A stretch of DNA of 64,000 nucleotides, from positions 7,344,053 through 7,408,052 of the forward strand of contig JANVCC010000120.1 in assembly GCA_025345505.1 (NCBI GenBank), read 5' to 3'. The notes below the pieces were generated by a model. The model ran no database searches. It was not told the origin of the DNA and saw nothing but the letters and a program-made list of their open reading frames with translations. Shown one piece after another: positions 1-11,769 of the stretch (its first letter is position 1; the number at the start of each line of letters is the position of its first letter). Source of the DNA: Todiramphus chloris collaris. Its lineage: Eukaryota > Chordata > Aves > Coraciiformes > Alcedinidae. Both the position numbers and the translations under genes were made by a program.

Positions 1-480
1 GGCTGGAGGGCTTGCCAGGAGGTGGCACCCTCAGGGTGGTCTTTGTGCAGCGGGCACAGACAGACAGACCCCTCCGGGCTTCTCCTGGAGCTGTGTCCCA
101 GTAAAAATCCCCCTCACTGCAGCAGGAGAATTTGTCAGCTGGGGACCAGTAGATTTGTGCTCAGCCCTGCTCGGGCTGCCCGCGCTCGCCCTGGCTTGCA
201 CGTTTTGAACGTGTTCTGAGATCCCTGCTCAAGGTGGGGTGACCCACATCTGCCTCACCTTCCAGCCCTTTGGCTTCTGTTCTTGTCTGGAGAAGGAAGG
301 AAAGATGAGATTTGGAAATGTTTCTGAAATTTCCTGGGGAGTGAAGTCTTTCTTGACCAGCTCAGTGCTGTGCTCTCCACTGTGTAGGGTACAAAATGGC
401 ATTTTTATTAGGAAAGATGAAGTTCTCAGGCTCAGCTAGAACAGCTTCTCTAAGGCTGTACGGCAGGGTCACCAGAGCAG
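1..480. other. Non-coding spacer, no feature seen
   Basis: Mixed-composition DNA with short overlapping reading frames on the plus strand. None has a recognisable domain, signal peptide or splice-bounded structure. No repeat family was recognised. Confidence 0.5.
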
Positions 481-960
481 CAGTTGTCATGAACTTAAAG
501 CTACTGAAAAATAGTGTTAAAATATTTGAGGAATACAGCAAAGTATCTTATTTGTTACACTTTAAACACAAATATTTAAATCAACAGAAGAGCAGGAGTG
601 CGACGAATGGATGTAGAAGGAGCCATTCTGGGTGCAGGTGCAGAAATGAGCAGAAGGGAAGACACAGGATTTTGTTTTCCTCTTCTCTGAAATATCCTTT
701 GTTCCTCTGAGATACAGGAATGATAAGTCTCTGTGAAAGAAAAATGTTCCTCTTGGTGACCTTATGGATTTAAGATCTATTTCTAAACCAAATTTTCATA
801 AAAAAACTGCCACACACAATCTCCAGATTAAACCTCACTTTATTTTCAGGCAGACATGACCTTTCCCAGCTTTGGATATTAAATATCACAAAACCTGCTG
901 CAATTTAAGCTGAGGATTTTACATTTAAATAAATGTAACTTAAAAGCAAAACTAAATTCT
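481..960. other. AT-rich block, possible conserved non-coding element
   Basis: A stretch rich in A and T with very few CpGs, containing runs such as TTAAAATATTTGAGG and TTTAAATAAATG. It lies between GC-richer flanks. No open frame of interest crosses it. Composition alone suggests constrained or simply AT-rich non-coding DNA, and conservation was not tested. Confidence 0.3.
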
Positions 961-1500
961 CTGCGGGACACAGGGGAACGTGGGGCTGGGTGGGAAGAAG
1001 CTCTTCACTCTGCTCCAGAGGACCCCTCTGCAGGGCCGTGCCCGGGTGGTGGGCTCTGTCCGCTGCCCTCGCCCAGCCCCTCTTGTTTGCCCTTCTGGCT
1101 GGTCTGCAGGAGGGGTGGGTGGCACAGCAGCCTCCTTGGTTCTTAGCTCGACAGAAGCAGCTTTGCCCGATGGTTTTGTCTGCTGCCGGTCGCTGAGCTG
1201 TGTGTGCTGGTGGAAAGGGCAGGGTGCATTCAGAGGAATCGTGGCCAGTGGACTACTAGTGCTGCTGGGATGGCCAGTGCCATCCAAGTGGCTGCAAGAC
1301 AGGACCCGGGTGGACAGACAAACACTAGTGATGATTTTAGCAAAGAGAGAAGAGAATGCTGCCTGGTGCCAGGTTTCCATTTTTGACCTGCTCCCGTTTG
1401 TTGAAAGATGCATCATTATGGGGGGCAAATGTACCCAGATCAGCAGGCTTGATCTCCGTCCATCTCTCCACTGGAAAACGTGTACTTGGTTGTAAAACAA
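961..1500. other. GC-rich spacer with overlapping shadow ORFs
   Basis: Both strands are open for long distances here (171 codons on plus, 188 on minus). That is expected by chance in GC-rich DNA. The translations are low-information (Pro/Ser/Arg-rich) with no domain, so I do not call a gene. Confidence 0.5.
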
Positions 1501-1765
1501 AGTTTGTCTAATTTGCAAGAACTTTAAACTTCAGCAGGATTTTTCCATCCTTCCCCTTTCAGCTGGAAATGCCTTTTGGTTAACAAATGCTTTGCGACAA
1601 CAAATCAATGTTCTGCTGTGTAACAGAATTAACTCAATGTGCACGGCTACAGATTCACTCTTCGATTATTGTCAATAACGAAATCTTTTCAGGGGTGAAA
1701 TGAAGGATCTTGGCTCATTAGCATGTGCTGTACCAAATGGCAGTTGTCAGCAAAAGGAAGTTAAA
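1501..1765. promoter_or_regulatory. Candidate conserved non-coding element
   Basis: An AT-rich, CpG-poor island with transcription-factor-like words. These include GTTAAC (1579-1584), a SOX-type ATTGT core (1668-1672) inside an ATTATTGTCAATAA context, and a CATTAGCATG stretch. The boundaries are set by the change of composition on each side. The regulatory role is inferred from texture only. Confidence 0.4.
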
Positions 1766-3599
1766 ACCTCCAGGAGGGGTAGGGGCAGTTTAGATGCAGG
1801 TGAACATTAAACAAAGAAAAATAGTGGTGGACAAAGCAGGGACAAAGTGAATAATCTTGGCTTGAATGGGGAGGGCGGTTTGGATGCTTTCCCAAGGCTT
1901 TGCTCTGTTCTTTTGTCTTCCACTTGAAATTTCATAACAATTAAATGGCTTTTCTGATTCCCACTATCCTGCTTCAATAGCTGGGTGCTAAATACCTCTC
2001 CAAAGAGCTGCTGTGCCACTGCTGTAAGTTCTACAGCATTCTCAGAATAACGTGGTCAAGAGAAGTTGCTGCTGTGGCTGGGAGGACGGGTTCAGCAGCA
2101 GGGACTTCACCCTGCATGTGTGTGCGCGATGCCACGACTGTTTTCTGGTGTGAGTTAAAGGCAGCTCAAAAGCAAGGGTCGCTTGTGGCCAAAGGCCAAG
2201 TGGAGTGACTGGTGAGAGGAGCAGGGGCAGCTCCAGCTGCAGGGAGCAGCAGGAGGGAGATGGAAAGAAAGGGGATGTGGAGCATCAAAGAGAATATTTC
2301 CTCCCAAACAGATCCGTGCTGCACTGGGTACAAGTGGAGAACAGCAGCCAGCCTGGCTCTGGTGGGCTGTGTTGGAAGATGAAGGTGGTGGTGTGGGGTT
2401 GGCTGGCCCCTGGTGCCCCTGCTCTCCCCCAGCCTGGAGGAGCTGCAGCCAGCTCCTCAGCAGACAGGAGAAGAGCTGCAGCAGAGCCCATCCCCAGGGT
2501 ACCTCCCTGCTTCAGAGCCTGCGATTCTCCCTGACTTGCGTAATTTCAGCAACAATGAAGGCATTGGAAAGCAGTCAGTCCCACCGCTGCTCCCCAAGGC
2601 TGTGCAGCCACCTCCCCTGCCCACTTCTGTACCACCAGGGTCACGGGTGCGGGGTCTGACCAGACTGGAACACCCCAGAAGTCCAGGCGAACCCCGAATT
2701 TCCCAACACATCTATTCAGGCCACATAAGTGAGTTGCCATGGAGATGTGCTGAGCGCGGGCACGATGCTCGAGTGATGGAGTCTCACATCCAGAGGCATC
2801 TGTTAATCTTATTTTTATCAATTTTTAAAGAGGGTACGGTGGTGGTATCTCCCCCACCTTCCCCTCATCTCTTGCGAAAGCTTGGCATTTGCACTTTATT
2901 GAGAGCACAGGCTGCAGTGACTTTGAAAATGAACCTTAATGAACATGAAGTGCTGGCTTGGGGAACACGTGCTATGAGGGATAGAATTTAGTAGCAGGGA
3001 GCTGGTACCTTTGACACATTGCTCTGGTTTTAATGAGAGGGAGATTGACAGCCCAGGACAGAGGTAAAAGAAAGATGTGCCTTTGCGGTCAGCTCGGGAG
3101 GTCACAGCTGAGCCAGGTCAGGAGGAGGAAATGAAGCTTTTATTTATGAAACTCTGACTCACTGGCCATCTGCAAATGGATATTTTAATTGGATTTTCTT
3201 TCCCCTTGTTCTGGGTGTGTTGACTCCGGCTGCCTGCCCGTGCGTTGGTCACACAGTCCTGGAGGAGATGGGTCAGTGGCTCCCAGGTTAGCGCCTGACC
3301 CAGTCGGGTTAACACAAAACCAGGATGTGAGCACCTGCACAGGTCCTCTCCTGCTCTGAAGCCCCAGAGGCAAAGGGCAGACTGGAGCCTATCCACCCTC
3401 CCCACCACGGTGCTGAGCTCGGCTGTGGCCCCGGGCAGGGCAGGACCCCTGCAGCAGGCAGCCTGTGCTGGCAGGACGGGGATGGGAGTGAGGAGCAGCC
3501 AGGGCTGGGATGGCTGCTGGCATCACCAATGCTTGTGTCAAATTCTAAGGGGATGTCCAGCCAGAAGTGTGTATTTCTTGTGCCCCTCAAGTGCCGCTC
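1766..3599. other. Non-coding spacer
   Basis: Mostly GC-rich unique DNA with many overlapping frames, the largest 192 codons at 2413-2991 on plus. None shows a domain or credible splice structure. Short AT-richer patches occur near 1800-2000 and 2860-3000. No recognised transposable element lies here. Confidence 0.45.
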
Positions 3600-4079
3600 G
3601 CTCCCAGCAGGACACTGAGGGGCTGGAGCGTGGCCAGAGAAGGGCAATGGAACTGGGGAAGGGGCTGGAGAACAAGGGTGCTGAGGAGCAGCTGAGGGAC
3701 CTGGGCTTGTTCAGCCTGGAGAGAAGGAGGCTGAGGGGAGACCTTCTGGCTCTGACAGCTCCTGACAGGAGGCTGGAGCCAAGGGGGTCGGGCTCTGCTC
3801 CCAAGGAACAAGGGACAGGACAAGAGGAGCTGTCCTTAAGCTGCCCCAGGGGAGATTTAGGTTGGAGCTGAGGAACAATTTCTTCCCCTTGAGGGTTGTC
3901 CAGGGCTGTCCCAGGCTGCCCAGGGCAGGGGTGCAGTCCCCGTGACCCCTGGAGGGGTTTCCAAGCCGTGGAGCTGTGGTGCTGAGGGACAGGGGGCAGT
4001 GGTGCCCTGGCAGTGCTGGGGGGATGGGGGGACTCCAGGAGCTGAAAGGGCTCTGCCAACCCAAACCATTCTGTGATTT
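3600..4079 (+). mobile_element. CR1 LINE fragment, 5'-truncated, 3' terminal part
   Basis: This is the 3' end of a chicken-repeat-1 (CR1) non-LTR retrotransposon in plus orientation. Diagnostic phrases appear in the right order: GACACTGAGGGGCTGGAGCG, the 'gag-gag-cagctgagggacctggg' segment, GAAGGAGGCTGAGGGGAGACC, the CCAGGGGAGATTTAGGTTGG segment, GGCTGCCCAGGGCAG, the GGCAGTGCTGG segment, and the terminal CCAACCCAAACCATTCTGTG. Only about 480 bp of a full element of several kilobases remains, as expected from 5' truncation during target-primed reverse transcription. A reading frame runs through the first half but is not a gene. The divergence from the CR1 wording I remember implies an old, inactive copy. 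It is the main evidence that the genome is avian or at least sauropsid. Confidence 0.93.
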
Positions 4080-4480
4080 ACTGTGGGAACCATCCACCTC
4101 GGCAGAGAGCTGTTGAACACATCAGCACTTCCAAGTCCTTACAAAGTAGTTGCTGTAGGAGCCTATAAATACAGAGTAGTTATAGCATTCTGAGGAAGAA
4201 ATAATCATTTAATACAAAGCAAATATCTGTGTTTTCCTCATTTTTTACCTGATTTTGTTTAAGTGCCATACAAGCCTCAACAATGGGAAAATTTCCACTT
4301 CAGCTCCGAGCAGGCACAAGCGAGCCTGTCTCCCTCAGGAGTAAATCACGGCTAACTCCCCTGAGGCTATTGTCAGTCACTATAAAAATGACACAAAGAA
4401 CCACATAAGGTGTGAGACAAAAACAGTGGGGGGGAAATAAAGCAAAGTTATGGCCCTTATCACTCAAAGTACACTTTGCA
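4080..4480. other. AT-rich block downstream of CR1
   Basis: CpG-poor AT-rich DNA with words such as CCTATAAATACAG near 4160 and TAATACAAAG near 4212. The TATA-like word has no supporting start-site context and is not called as a promoter. A conserved element is possible. Confidence 0.3.
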
Positions 4481-5059
4481 TGGAGATTCCCAAGAAGAAC
4501 AGCCCTGACCACCTTGCCGTGACCCAGACAGCGATGGGCTGATGTTCCTGCTCACACATCACCCTGATGGTCAGTGTTGTGGGGGTGCTTGAAGGCATCC
4601 ATTTGGCTCTGGCCTCATTAGACTGTGCAAACATGAAATGAAAAACTGGCCTCCCTGGAAAGCCTCGTACCCTGAGCTTTGAACAGAGCAGGTGGCAGAA
4701 GGCTTTAGGAGTGGGGCTGAAGATGGCAATAAAGCAGATGTATGATTTAGGAAACTGGTTTCTGTCCAGGGCTGGGCTGGGCACAGTCTTTATTTCAGAG
4801 ACACGACCACGCTCACAGTAAGGAATGACTCCTCACTCTCAAAATCAAGGGTCTGCAGCACCCAGGACTGTCCCGTGGAGGGGTGTTGAGGCTCTCCAGG
4901 CAGGGAGAGATCATAACCAGTGAACCCTGTGGGTCTCCTCAGCGGCTGTGCCCAGACCCTGTCCCACACCTTCTTCTGCCAGCCATCTGTGGGGACATGA
5001 GTATTTCTGTGTCTTTGCCTGCAGCTGTAGGTGGAAGTGTTTCTGGAACCCAACGGGAT
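4481..5059. other. Non-coding spacer
   Basis: Mixed-composition sequence with overlapping short frames on both strands and no recognised gene, RNA or repeat. Confidence 0.45.
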
Positions 5060-5265
5060 TCACTCTGGAACACATAATGCAGAATTACGAGTATTGTTTG
5101 TCTGAGTATTATCTAATCGTGGAGCTAAACTGAACTGTGTGATGATGTGCATCCATTTCTTATATGGGCAGTGTTCTACAAAAACATCACCTAATTGTGT
5201 TCTGATTTAATCCCCTTTATTTATTACACCATTGTACCTGTTTATTATTTTCAGTTTCCTGGCAT
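5060..5265. promoter_or_regulatory. Possible conserved non-coding element
   Basis: A short AT-rich, CpG-poor island including GAGTATTATCTAATCGTGG and TTTATTTATTACACC words between GC-rich flanks. The role is inferred from composition only. Confidence 0.3.
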
Positions 5266-5919
5266 TTTACCTCCCTGCACCTGCCCCTTGTGATCCTGCA
5301 TCAGGACCTCCAAGTAAGAACAACAAAACACCTTCATCTCCTTCTGTGCTTTGATTTGAAAGTCAGGGAATACAGAGAACACAGATGCCCAGAAAGCTGT
5401 GCACTTGTCTTCTAAAGATAGTGCTGCAGCTCCTGGCAGCAAAGCAATCTGGGGGTAGTCACCGTGCCCTGCCTGGCTCGGTGCATCTCCCCCTGCAGAA
5501 AACCTCCACCGGACGCAGAGGTGTTGGTGGAGCCAGGTTGGTGTCAGCCGGGGATCTGCTCTCCCCTTCCTGCTTGTGCAGGTTGCCCTGGGGCTGGGCA
5601 GCAGGACCCTGCCTGCAGCATCCTTACCCATCCTCACCCATCCGTGCTTGGGGGAAGAACTTGCTTCTCCCCAGGTTGTCCAGCTCTGGTCCAACAGCAG
5701 CGTCACAGTGCAGTGGAGGAGCAAATTGCTTGGCTGGTGAGCATGTGGCTCGCCCGAGGCTGGCCCGATGGCCCCTCAGCTGCCAGCCGAGCCAGGGGCT
5801 CGGGGAGATGGGGGCTCATCCTGCTGCAGCCTCCGGGCCCAGCCATCTCATCACCCCAGGATGAGGACGTTCCCCTGGACTGTGGAGGCGGCTCCGCTCT
5901 GAGCGATGGTTGCTGTTGG
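5266..5919. other. GC-rich spacer
   Basis: Overlapping 157-161-codon frames on opposite strands with Pro/Ser/Cys-rich, domain-free translations. I see no gene. Confidence 0.45.
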
Positions 5920-6465
5920 CAATTTATCAGACATAATTACGCCAATTAGCCCACACATGCAGCTCCAGCTCCAGGAAGGCTTTATGACCTGACAATATAT
6001 CTCTGCTGGGCAGAGAAGCACAAACCTTTTGCTCAGATTATTGCGAACTAATCAGCCTGGGTGGTAAGTTAACAATTTAGCACAGCTCGGTAGTTTGGTT
6101 ATAAATGCTTCATTTTGTTGCTGGTTTGGTTGCCGTGCTTTGCAGGACTGATATCAATCCTCATTCAAATCAAAGCCCTTTTCACACATGCTCCAGTGAA
6201 GTGGAATTTTCTGCAGAATAAGGTGTTATTAACCCAGCTCTGCTCTTCCTGGCGAGGAACAAGCCCTGCCACTGAAACCATTCCTCACCAATGAACCCTG
6301 CTTAAAGAGCGATTAGCAGACCTTCCAGCAGCAAGAAAAATGCAAAACCTGTGACCTTTCGAGCTCTTAGCTGCAGTGACTTTTAAGATGTAAGAGCATT
6401 TTCTAGTTCTCTTCCCAGAATTTCAGCAGTGATTTTTATTTATTTATTTTATTTTATTTTTTAAT
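5920..6465. promoter_or_regulatory. Candidate conserved non-coding element with homeodomain words
   Basis: A strong AT-rich island. TAATTA (5934-5939) is followed closely by CAATTAG (5943-5949), then GCGAACTAATCAGCC, GTTAACAATTTAGC and TTATTAACCC words. CpGs are rare. The right edge grades into a (TTTAT)n simple repeat at 6432-6463. Homeodomain-type binding is a plausible inference, not shown. Confidence 0.45.
6432..6463. repeat. (TTTAT)n-like simple repeat
   Basis: An imperfect T/A simple repeat made of TTTAT and TTTTA units. Confidence 0.8.
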
Positions 6466-6469
6466 AGCT

Positions 6470-6950
6470 CTTCTTGTCAGTACATAGCTTTTCCATTTCT
6501 GTTTGCTTCTCTCCCTCACGTGTGACTCTGTTCCGGGGCCAGCCTGGGGACCACCTGACAGCCCCAATTCCCACCCCACGGAACCGGCACCGGGTGCCCT
6601 CCCCACAACCCCAGTAACCCTCCCGTTGGCTGGGGATCCTCCAGCAGCACGCTGGAGGTGCCACTTCTTGAAAGAGGCTTGGCACAAAAATTCTATCGCC
6701 CTGAATTGAAATGAGGACATCAGGGAGAGGAAGGATACCCAGAAGCCCAGGGACGGGGTGTGGGGTGCAGTGGCTGGGCCGGTGTCACGGTGCCAGGACG
6801 CAGTTGTGCCCGGAAGCGTCGCAGCGTTCGGTGCCTGCTGCCAGCTCCTCCCCAAGCCGCCAGAGTCAGGGGAGGTTCGGATCAACCGGTGCCTTCTGGG
6901 TTCATCTGCACGAGGCTCCGTTGTGCCAGCTGGAAAATAGGAACGTTAGT
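6470..6950. other. GC-rich spacer
   Basis: GC-rich unique sequence with frames open on both strands (143 codons minus at 6454-6885). No domain or repeat was recognised. Confidence 0.45.
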
Positions 6951-7280
6951 GCGTAGAAAAACACTGTAGTTTAAAAATGGTTCCTGTTTGAGAAAGTCAA
7001 AAAAGAAACAGTGTTTTTATTTTAAGATGTCAGGAGTTTGTTGATGAAGATTTCTCTCTTGCCACAGTCTAACATAAAACGGATAAAAATGCTTTCTCCT
7101 GCCTTTTTCTCCTACCCTACAGAGAAAAAGGAAGATGTGGTGGGAACCCTCCTTCTTCTCTCCCTGACAGTATTCACTGAGGTGTATTTTGTCAGTAATA
7201 AATAGAGGGGGAGATTGGCAAGAGCGATATCAAGTTACAGATTATTTTATTCCCAAAATCCAAACGGAAAAGCTCTCAGT
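6951..7280. other. AT-rich block, possible conserved element
   Basis: CpG-poor sequence with AAAAACACTG, AACATAAAACGG and GTCAGTAATAAATAG words. Regulatory status is uncertain. Confidence 0.3.
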
Positions 7281-7768
7281 CTTTAATCCCAAGCAGTCTT
7301 TTTCAGTGGAAGGGTTGCTTTCAGCTGGGACCAGTTCTTCTTAGGGAAAAATGTTAATCGGCTGCGTTTTAACCACGGAGGAAGAGGGGAAGGCGTCATC
7401 AACATGGGTGATGCTGCAGCTGTGGGAGCGCAGGAGCAGCAGGTATTTCTCCAGGGGGGTTGTGGCTCTGCCAGCCCCAAGAGCCAGGGGCTCTGCCAGC
7501 CCCTCACCCCCCACCAAATCCATGGCTTCGCGGAAGGGGCTGTGGAGGCAAACTGAGCTTTGCTGCCTGCAGTTGCTGCAGCAAAGGACAGGCAGCAGAA
7601 TGGGGGCTGCTGGTAGTGGTGGCGGGGCTGCTGCCATCCCCCATTGGGCACAGCATCCTCACCTGCCTCAGCATTCCTGCGAGAGCATCCTCTGGCCAGC
7701 ATCCTTCTGCACCCGCCTGCACAGCCCTGCCTTGCACCCTGGGTGGCACTGAGGGCGGCCCTCGGGAG
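7281..7768. other. GC-rich spacer before the 42-bp minisatellite
   Basis: Overlapping frames on both strands, including 219 and 235 codons on minus. These run into the tandem repeat and owe much of their length to it. No domain was seen. Confidence 0.45.
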
Positions 7769-7915
7769 CTGGGGGGATGCCCTGGAAGCCGGGAGGGATG
7801 TTCTGCGGGCTGGGGGGGATGCCCTGGCAGCCAGGAGGGATGTTCTGTGGGCTGGGGGGGATGCCCTGGCAGCCGGGAGGGATGTTCTGTGGGCTGGGGG
7901 TGATGCCCTGGGAGC
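7769..7915. repeat. 42-bp minisatellite, about 3.5 copies
   Basis: The word ATGCCCTGG recurs at 7777, 7819, 7861 and 7903, giving an exact 42-bp period. Units differ by only a few substitutions. Because 42 is divisible by three, every frame through it shows a 14-residue repeat (Pro/Gly-rich), which inflates several open frames. Each unit has long G runs on the plus strand (GGGCTGGGGGGG and CGGGAGGG), so a G-quadruplex is possible. Confidence 0.95.
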
Positions 7916-8329
7916 TGGAGGGTCTCGCTCCCCCTGGACCAAGCTGCTTCATCTCCGCCAAAGGGAGATGTAATTTCTGACAGCGTTGTGCTTTCTGCAG
8001 GGCACGGAGGAGTGGGTGCCTGACTGACAGGTGCCCGGGTGGTGTGGGGAGCAGGAGAGACAGACATGCAGAGCCTTTCAGGAGCCGTTGGGGTCTGTGA
8101 TGGGAGCAGCCAAACACTCAAGTCCATGCGCACAGGTGCTTGTACAGGCGTGTGGAAGAACTCACCCCAGTGCCTGCCCAGCCTGCCCAGCACAAGCAGC
8201 GGCTGTTTCATGGGGTTTTTGTCATCTTGAGCTGACCCGAGTGTGTGCTTTTTACATGGATGAGTTAACAGCAGATCTGGCTGAGGAAAGCGGTGTCAGT
8301 TCAGGTATCTGAGCTGTTCTTGTGAAGAA
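7916..8329. other. Spacer
   Basis: Unique sequence, GC-rich on the left and turning AT-rich near 8300. No gene or repeat was recognised. Confidence 0.45.
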
Positions 8330-8800
8330 GAGATTACATCAGAGCAAAGAACCAGCAGCTATAATTATTACCCTTAAAAAAAAATCAAAAACTTTGAAAT
8401 GAAAAGAAAGTTTCAGCATAAATCAGAAATCTATATTGTAGGTATTGACACAGTCCTCACCCCCGTGCATTGTCATAAACAAGGACATGATAATTAGATA
8501 TTTTTTTAACGGACAAAATTATTTTATTTGCTTCCCTGCCAGTTTTCATGAGACCATCAGTCATCCCCTGCATAGATAAGATTTCTTATGTTCACTGACA
8601 GGATAAATTATATGGTTCTCATCCAGCAAATCAGCATTACTGTGCAACATTATCTCTCGCAAAGCAATGTCTGAGAAAATAATAAATTCTGTCCAGGTTT
8701 ATTAGATCTGTCTTTTATTCACATATTTATTTTATCCCGAGCTGGGGTGCGCTTTTTCCCTAATTATTAATCATATTAATGAGGGCGGTGGGCACGTGGC
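8330..8800. promoter_or_regulatory. Strong candidate conserved non-coding element
   Basis: A 470-bp AT-rich island, nearly free of CpG except at its edges. TAATTA occurs at 8362-8367 and 8491-8496. A forkhead-type ATAAACA lies at 8475-8481, and a dense homeodomain-like run (TAATTATTAATCATATTAATG) fills 8761-8781. It changes abruptly into CpG-rich DNA at about 8810. This texture is typical of deeply conserved developmental enhancers. Conservation and activity are inferred. Confidence 0.5.
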
Positions 8801-8809
8801 TTTCTGTAG

Positions 8810-9230
8810 AACAAACCCGCTGCGCTGGTGCTGGGGCGTTCACGGGCTTTTCGTCAGAGGGTGCTGTGAGGTCTGACCGTGGCGGTGGTGTGGGCAGAGC
8901 GTGGGGATGACGCGGTGACAGACCCGGTGCCAGTGCTCATCGGGGAGGTGACGAGGACAAGGCTAACGAGGAGCCGTTCCGCCTTGCTGCGGAGGGTCCG
9001 GGTGGACGGGAGCTGTGGCCTCGGCTGGCAGCCCGGCCACCCCAGGGGGCTAGTGCAGGAGCTGTGGCCGAGCCCTGGCAGGGGGGCTGCCCAGCGGCCG
9101 TGGGTGTGTGGGGCAGGAGCGGGTACCGTCTGCCCCGTTGGAGCTGGTGCTGAGCATCCTCGGCACCGCTGCACCCTCAGCGGGGCTGGGGAGGCTTTCC
9201 ACACCTTTCAGAATCAGAGCTCAAGGTTTT
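8810..9230. other. CpG-rich GC block
   Basis: Many CpGs from 8870 to about 9060. A 117-codon plus frame (8879-9232) and a 116-codon minus frame overlap without domains. It could be a small CpG island, but no promoter or first exon could be identified. Confidence 0.35.
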
Positions 9231-9439
9231 AGGTAATCTCTAATTATTGGAATGACTTACTCATCACTGGCTTCCCCATTTCCCCCGTTGATATCCATGA
9301 GGGATCTCCAAAGATAAGCTTTGCAGTGGGGAATGAGGGGAGTTTCTCCCACCCAACTCCTGTGGGTCCTTTGTTATTGAGGAGGAAGCGGGTAAATCCT
9401 AGAGCTGAGCGCCTGAGACCACCCCAGTAAACGTCCACG
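9231..9439. other. Short mixed stretch
   Basis: Begins with a CTCTAATTATTGG homeodomain-like word near 9238-9250, then becomes unremarkable. Confidence 0.3.
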
Positions 9440-9940
9440 CATCAGAGGCATGATGCTGCGGGGAGCTGTAAATGCCACTGCGAGTCAAGAGCCTCCCGTA
9501 AAGTGTAAGGCTTGGAAACGGGACCGAGAAGGGAGCCGGGAGCAACAGTGGCATTTGGTGGCGATGAGCCTCGTCTCCAGCCTGGCCGTGCCGAGGCCGT
9601 GCTCTTGTGACGCCTCCGCGGAGCTGGTGCCCAGCCGGGTGCCAGGGTCAGAAATACCCATCCCGCCCACTGCGAGGGGCTCTGTTGAGCCAGGCTTTGC
9701 TCGGGCCGAGTGCAGGGGCTGCGATGCTGCGTGCCCCCCAAGGCAGTGGGGCCGGATGGGAACCAGCCCTGGATCGAGGCTGAGCAGTGGCCGTGGCGTC
9801 TTCCCCACCGCCCGCCTGTAACACGGCTGGAGCGGTTCAGCTCCTTTGGCTCTCCCGGACTCGTCCAGAGCTCTGGGAAACGAGGCTGGATGCGTGGGCA
9901 GGGGTGAGCGAGGCTGAGTTACTGCTGCAGGTATTGACTG
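9440..9940. other. GC-rich, CpG-containing spacer
   Basis: Overlapping frames on both strands (123 codons plus, 159 minus), with Arg/Pro/Ser/Gly-rich, domain-free translations. Confidence 0.45.
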
Positions 9941-10829
9941 AAGAGAGGAGACACAGCACTGCATCCTGGATCTGCTTTTACTCTGCTGGAGAGAGGAAAC
10001 TAGCAGTCAATAAATACTTGTTTGAGGCTTTTGCCTTTTCTGATGGTGGTATTATGTAGCTCTGAGGCATTTGGGGGGAGTGCAGCTTTCTTGGCCTGTG
10101 AAGGGGTAAAAGCTTTCAGATCATTGGCTTGGTGAGTAGGAAAAGGAGGAGCTTGGATGGCTTCAAAGAAAGGAAAAAATCTCTTTAACTGAACTCTGAG
10201 GACAGAAGTGATGGGAGCCTCTTGTCAGACACATGGGTTAGATCCCACGGCCAAGAGACTCGCTAGTTCTGGTGTCCTTCCCCAGTTTCTGCAAGGGCAG
10301 CCCATACTTTTAATATGAAAAAATATTATTAATTCAAATCGCATGGTGCTCCCACCTCTTTGTAAGTTTGGAACGACACCAGTCTTGTATTTCAGGTTGT
10401 TGCCCTGCACTATTTCCAAGGTGTAGTTTATCCAGCAAATGAAAGTTGTCCTCTACAGAGATTTCTGTGGAGGAATGGATTGTTTACTCCATGTTCAGTC
10501 ATATTGAACTGATGAGTAAGTAGCAGGGACAGGCACCAGGTTTACTGAATGCTCACAGAGTGTGATTTCATTTGATGCTCACTGTTCTAGGCTTGGGTTC
10601 TGGGGCTGGCAGCCAGGTACCATGGGGCTGTCTCTTTTCCGTGGCTGGTCTCCTGGCCCTCTTCAGGAAGCCCGGCTTCTTCCAGTGTGAGCACGTTTAA
10701 TTTTGTCGTTAAATTAAACTTTCACTTTGTGCCAAAAATTTGCTTTTCAAGAATGAAGCTCAGAAAAGTTCTCTCGTTTCATCAACTCCCGCAAAATGAG
10801 CAGTGGAACCGTTTACTGTGATTCAATTA
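9941..10829. other. Mixed to AT-rich non-coding stretch
   Basis: Moderately AT-rich unique sequence. The most island-like part is about 10680-10830, with TTTAATTTTGTCGTTAAATT and a GATTCAATTAATCGG word at its end. No gene or repeat was recognised. Confidence 0.35.
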
Positions 10830-11640
10830 ATCGGTGCGCGTGCAGCAGTCTGCCACCAGAGCAGCCTCCAAGGGTTTCGCGCATGTTGCTCTAAGGGGCA
10901 GCAATTCCTCACCTCTTCAGTGGAGGGGCCCTGAGCTCCCTGCAGCAAAGTCTCTGCTGTTAAATGTGAGAGGGGTGTTTTAAGGATGCCGGGGTCAGAT
11001 CGTTTTATCGCCCAGGAGTTGAGAATGCCCCCAGCTCCACGCGGGCCCTGCACGGGCTGCGGCCGGACAGTGCTTGCTTTATCTCTGTGCCCGTCCTTTG
11101 CTCGAGCGGTGTCGGGCTGGGGGTCCAGGGAGTGTGTGGCTGTGCTGTGGGGTGCAAAGGGGCAGAGATGGGGAGCGGGGCCGGACGGCTTTGATGCAGG
11201 CTGCTTCTGGGGAGCTTTAAACTCGAGCGGTTGATTCCAGCCTCCTCTGTGGTTACAGCCAGTGCTGTTCACACCAGCCACTGAAAGACCTGGCGTCTTG
11301 TTTTCAAGGAGTAATGTTCTCCTGCTTCTTCTAAGTCGTATAGTTGGAGATAAAACTGTTTCTCAGAAATGAGCATGAGATCTGAACTGACACTCCCCGA
11401 GAAAATGGATTCTGCGGCTAATTTCCCCATGTACAGAGTGAGCTGAATAGCAAGTGACTGATCCTAATGAAGAGGAGCACGCCTGGGTGTTCATTAAGTT
11501 CCAGCTTCAGTTGCTTTACTCTGTTCACGTCATGTAGCGGCTGCAGAAAGCACTGGCCCTGGCGGGAGCCCGAGGAGCTGGGGAGGGTGTTCAGGAGCAC
11601 ATGGAACTGCTGACAGCTTGGGTTTTGTAGGCACTTTAGA
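10830..11640. other. GC-rich spacer
   Basis: A 152-codon minus frame and an 82-codon plus frame overlap, without domains or repeat families. The right part (11300-11640) is more balanced in composition. Confidence 0.4.
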
Positions 11641-11769
11641 TTGGCTGGTCATTTACCCAAAATAGCGAACCTTTTTGTAGAAAACCCTGAACGTTGTACA
11701 CGGAGGGGGGGAAGCAGTCTTGGGGCTCGGCTCTTGGTTACCCTCGGCATGGCTGAGCTTGCGAGTAGG

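Noticed and set aside
952..1518. 188-codon minus and 171-codon plus frames
   Set aside because: Mutual antisense overlap in a GC-rich block, with low-information translations.
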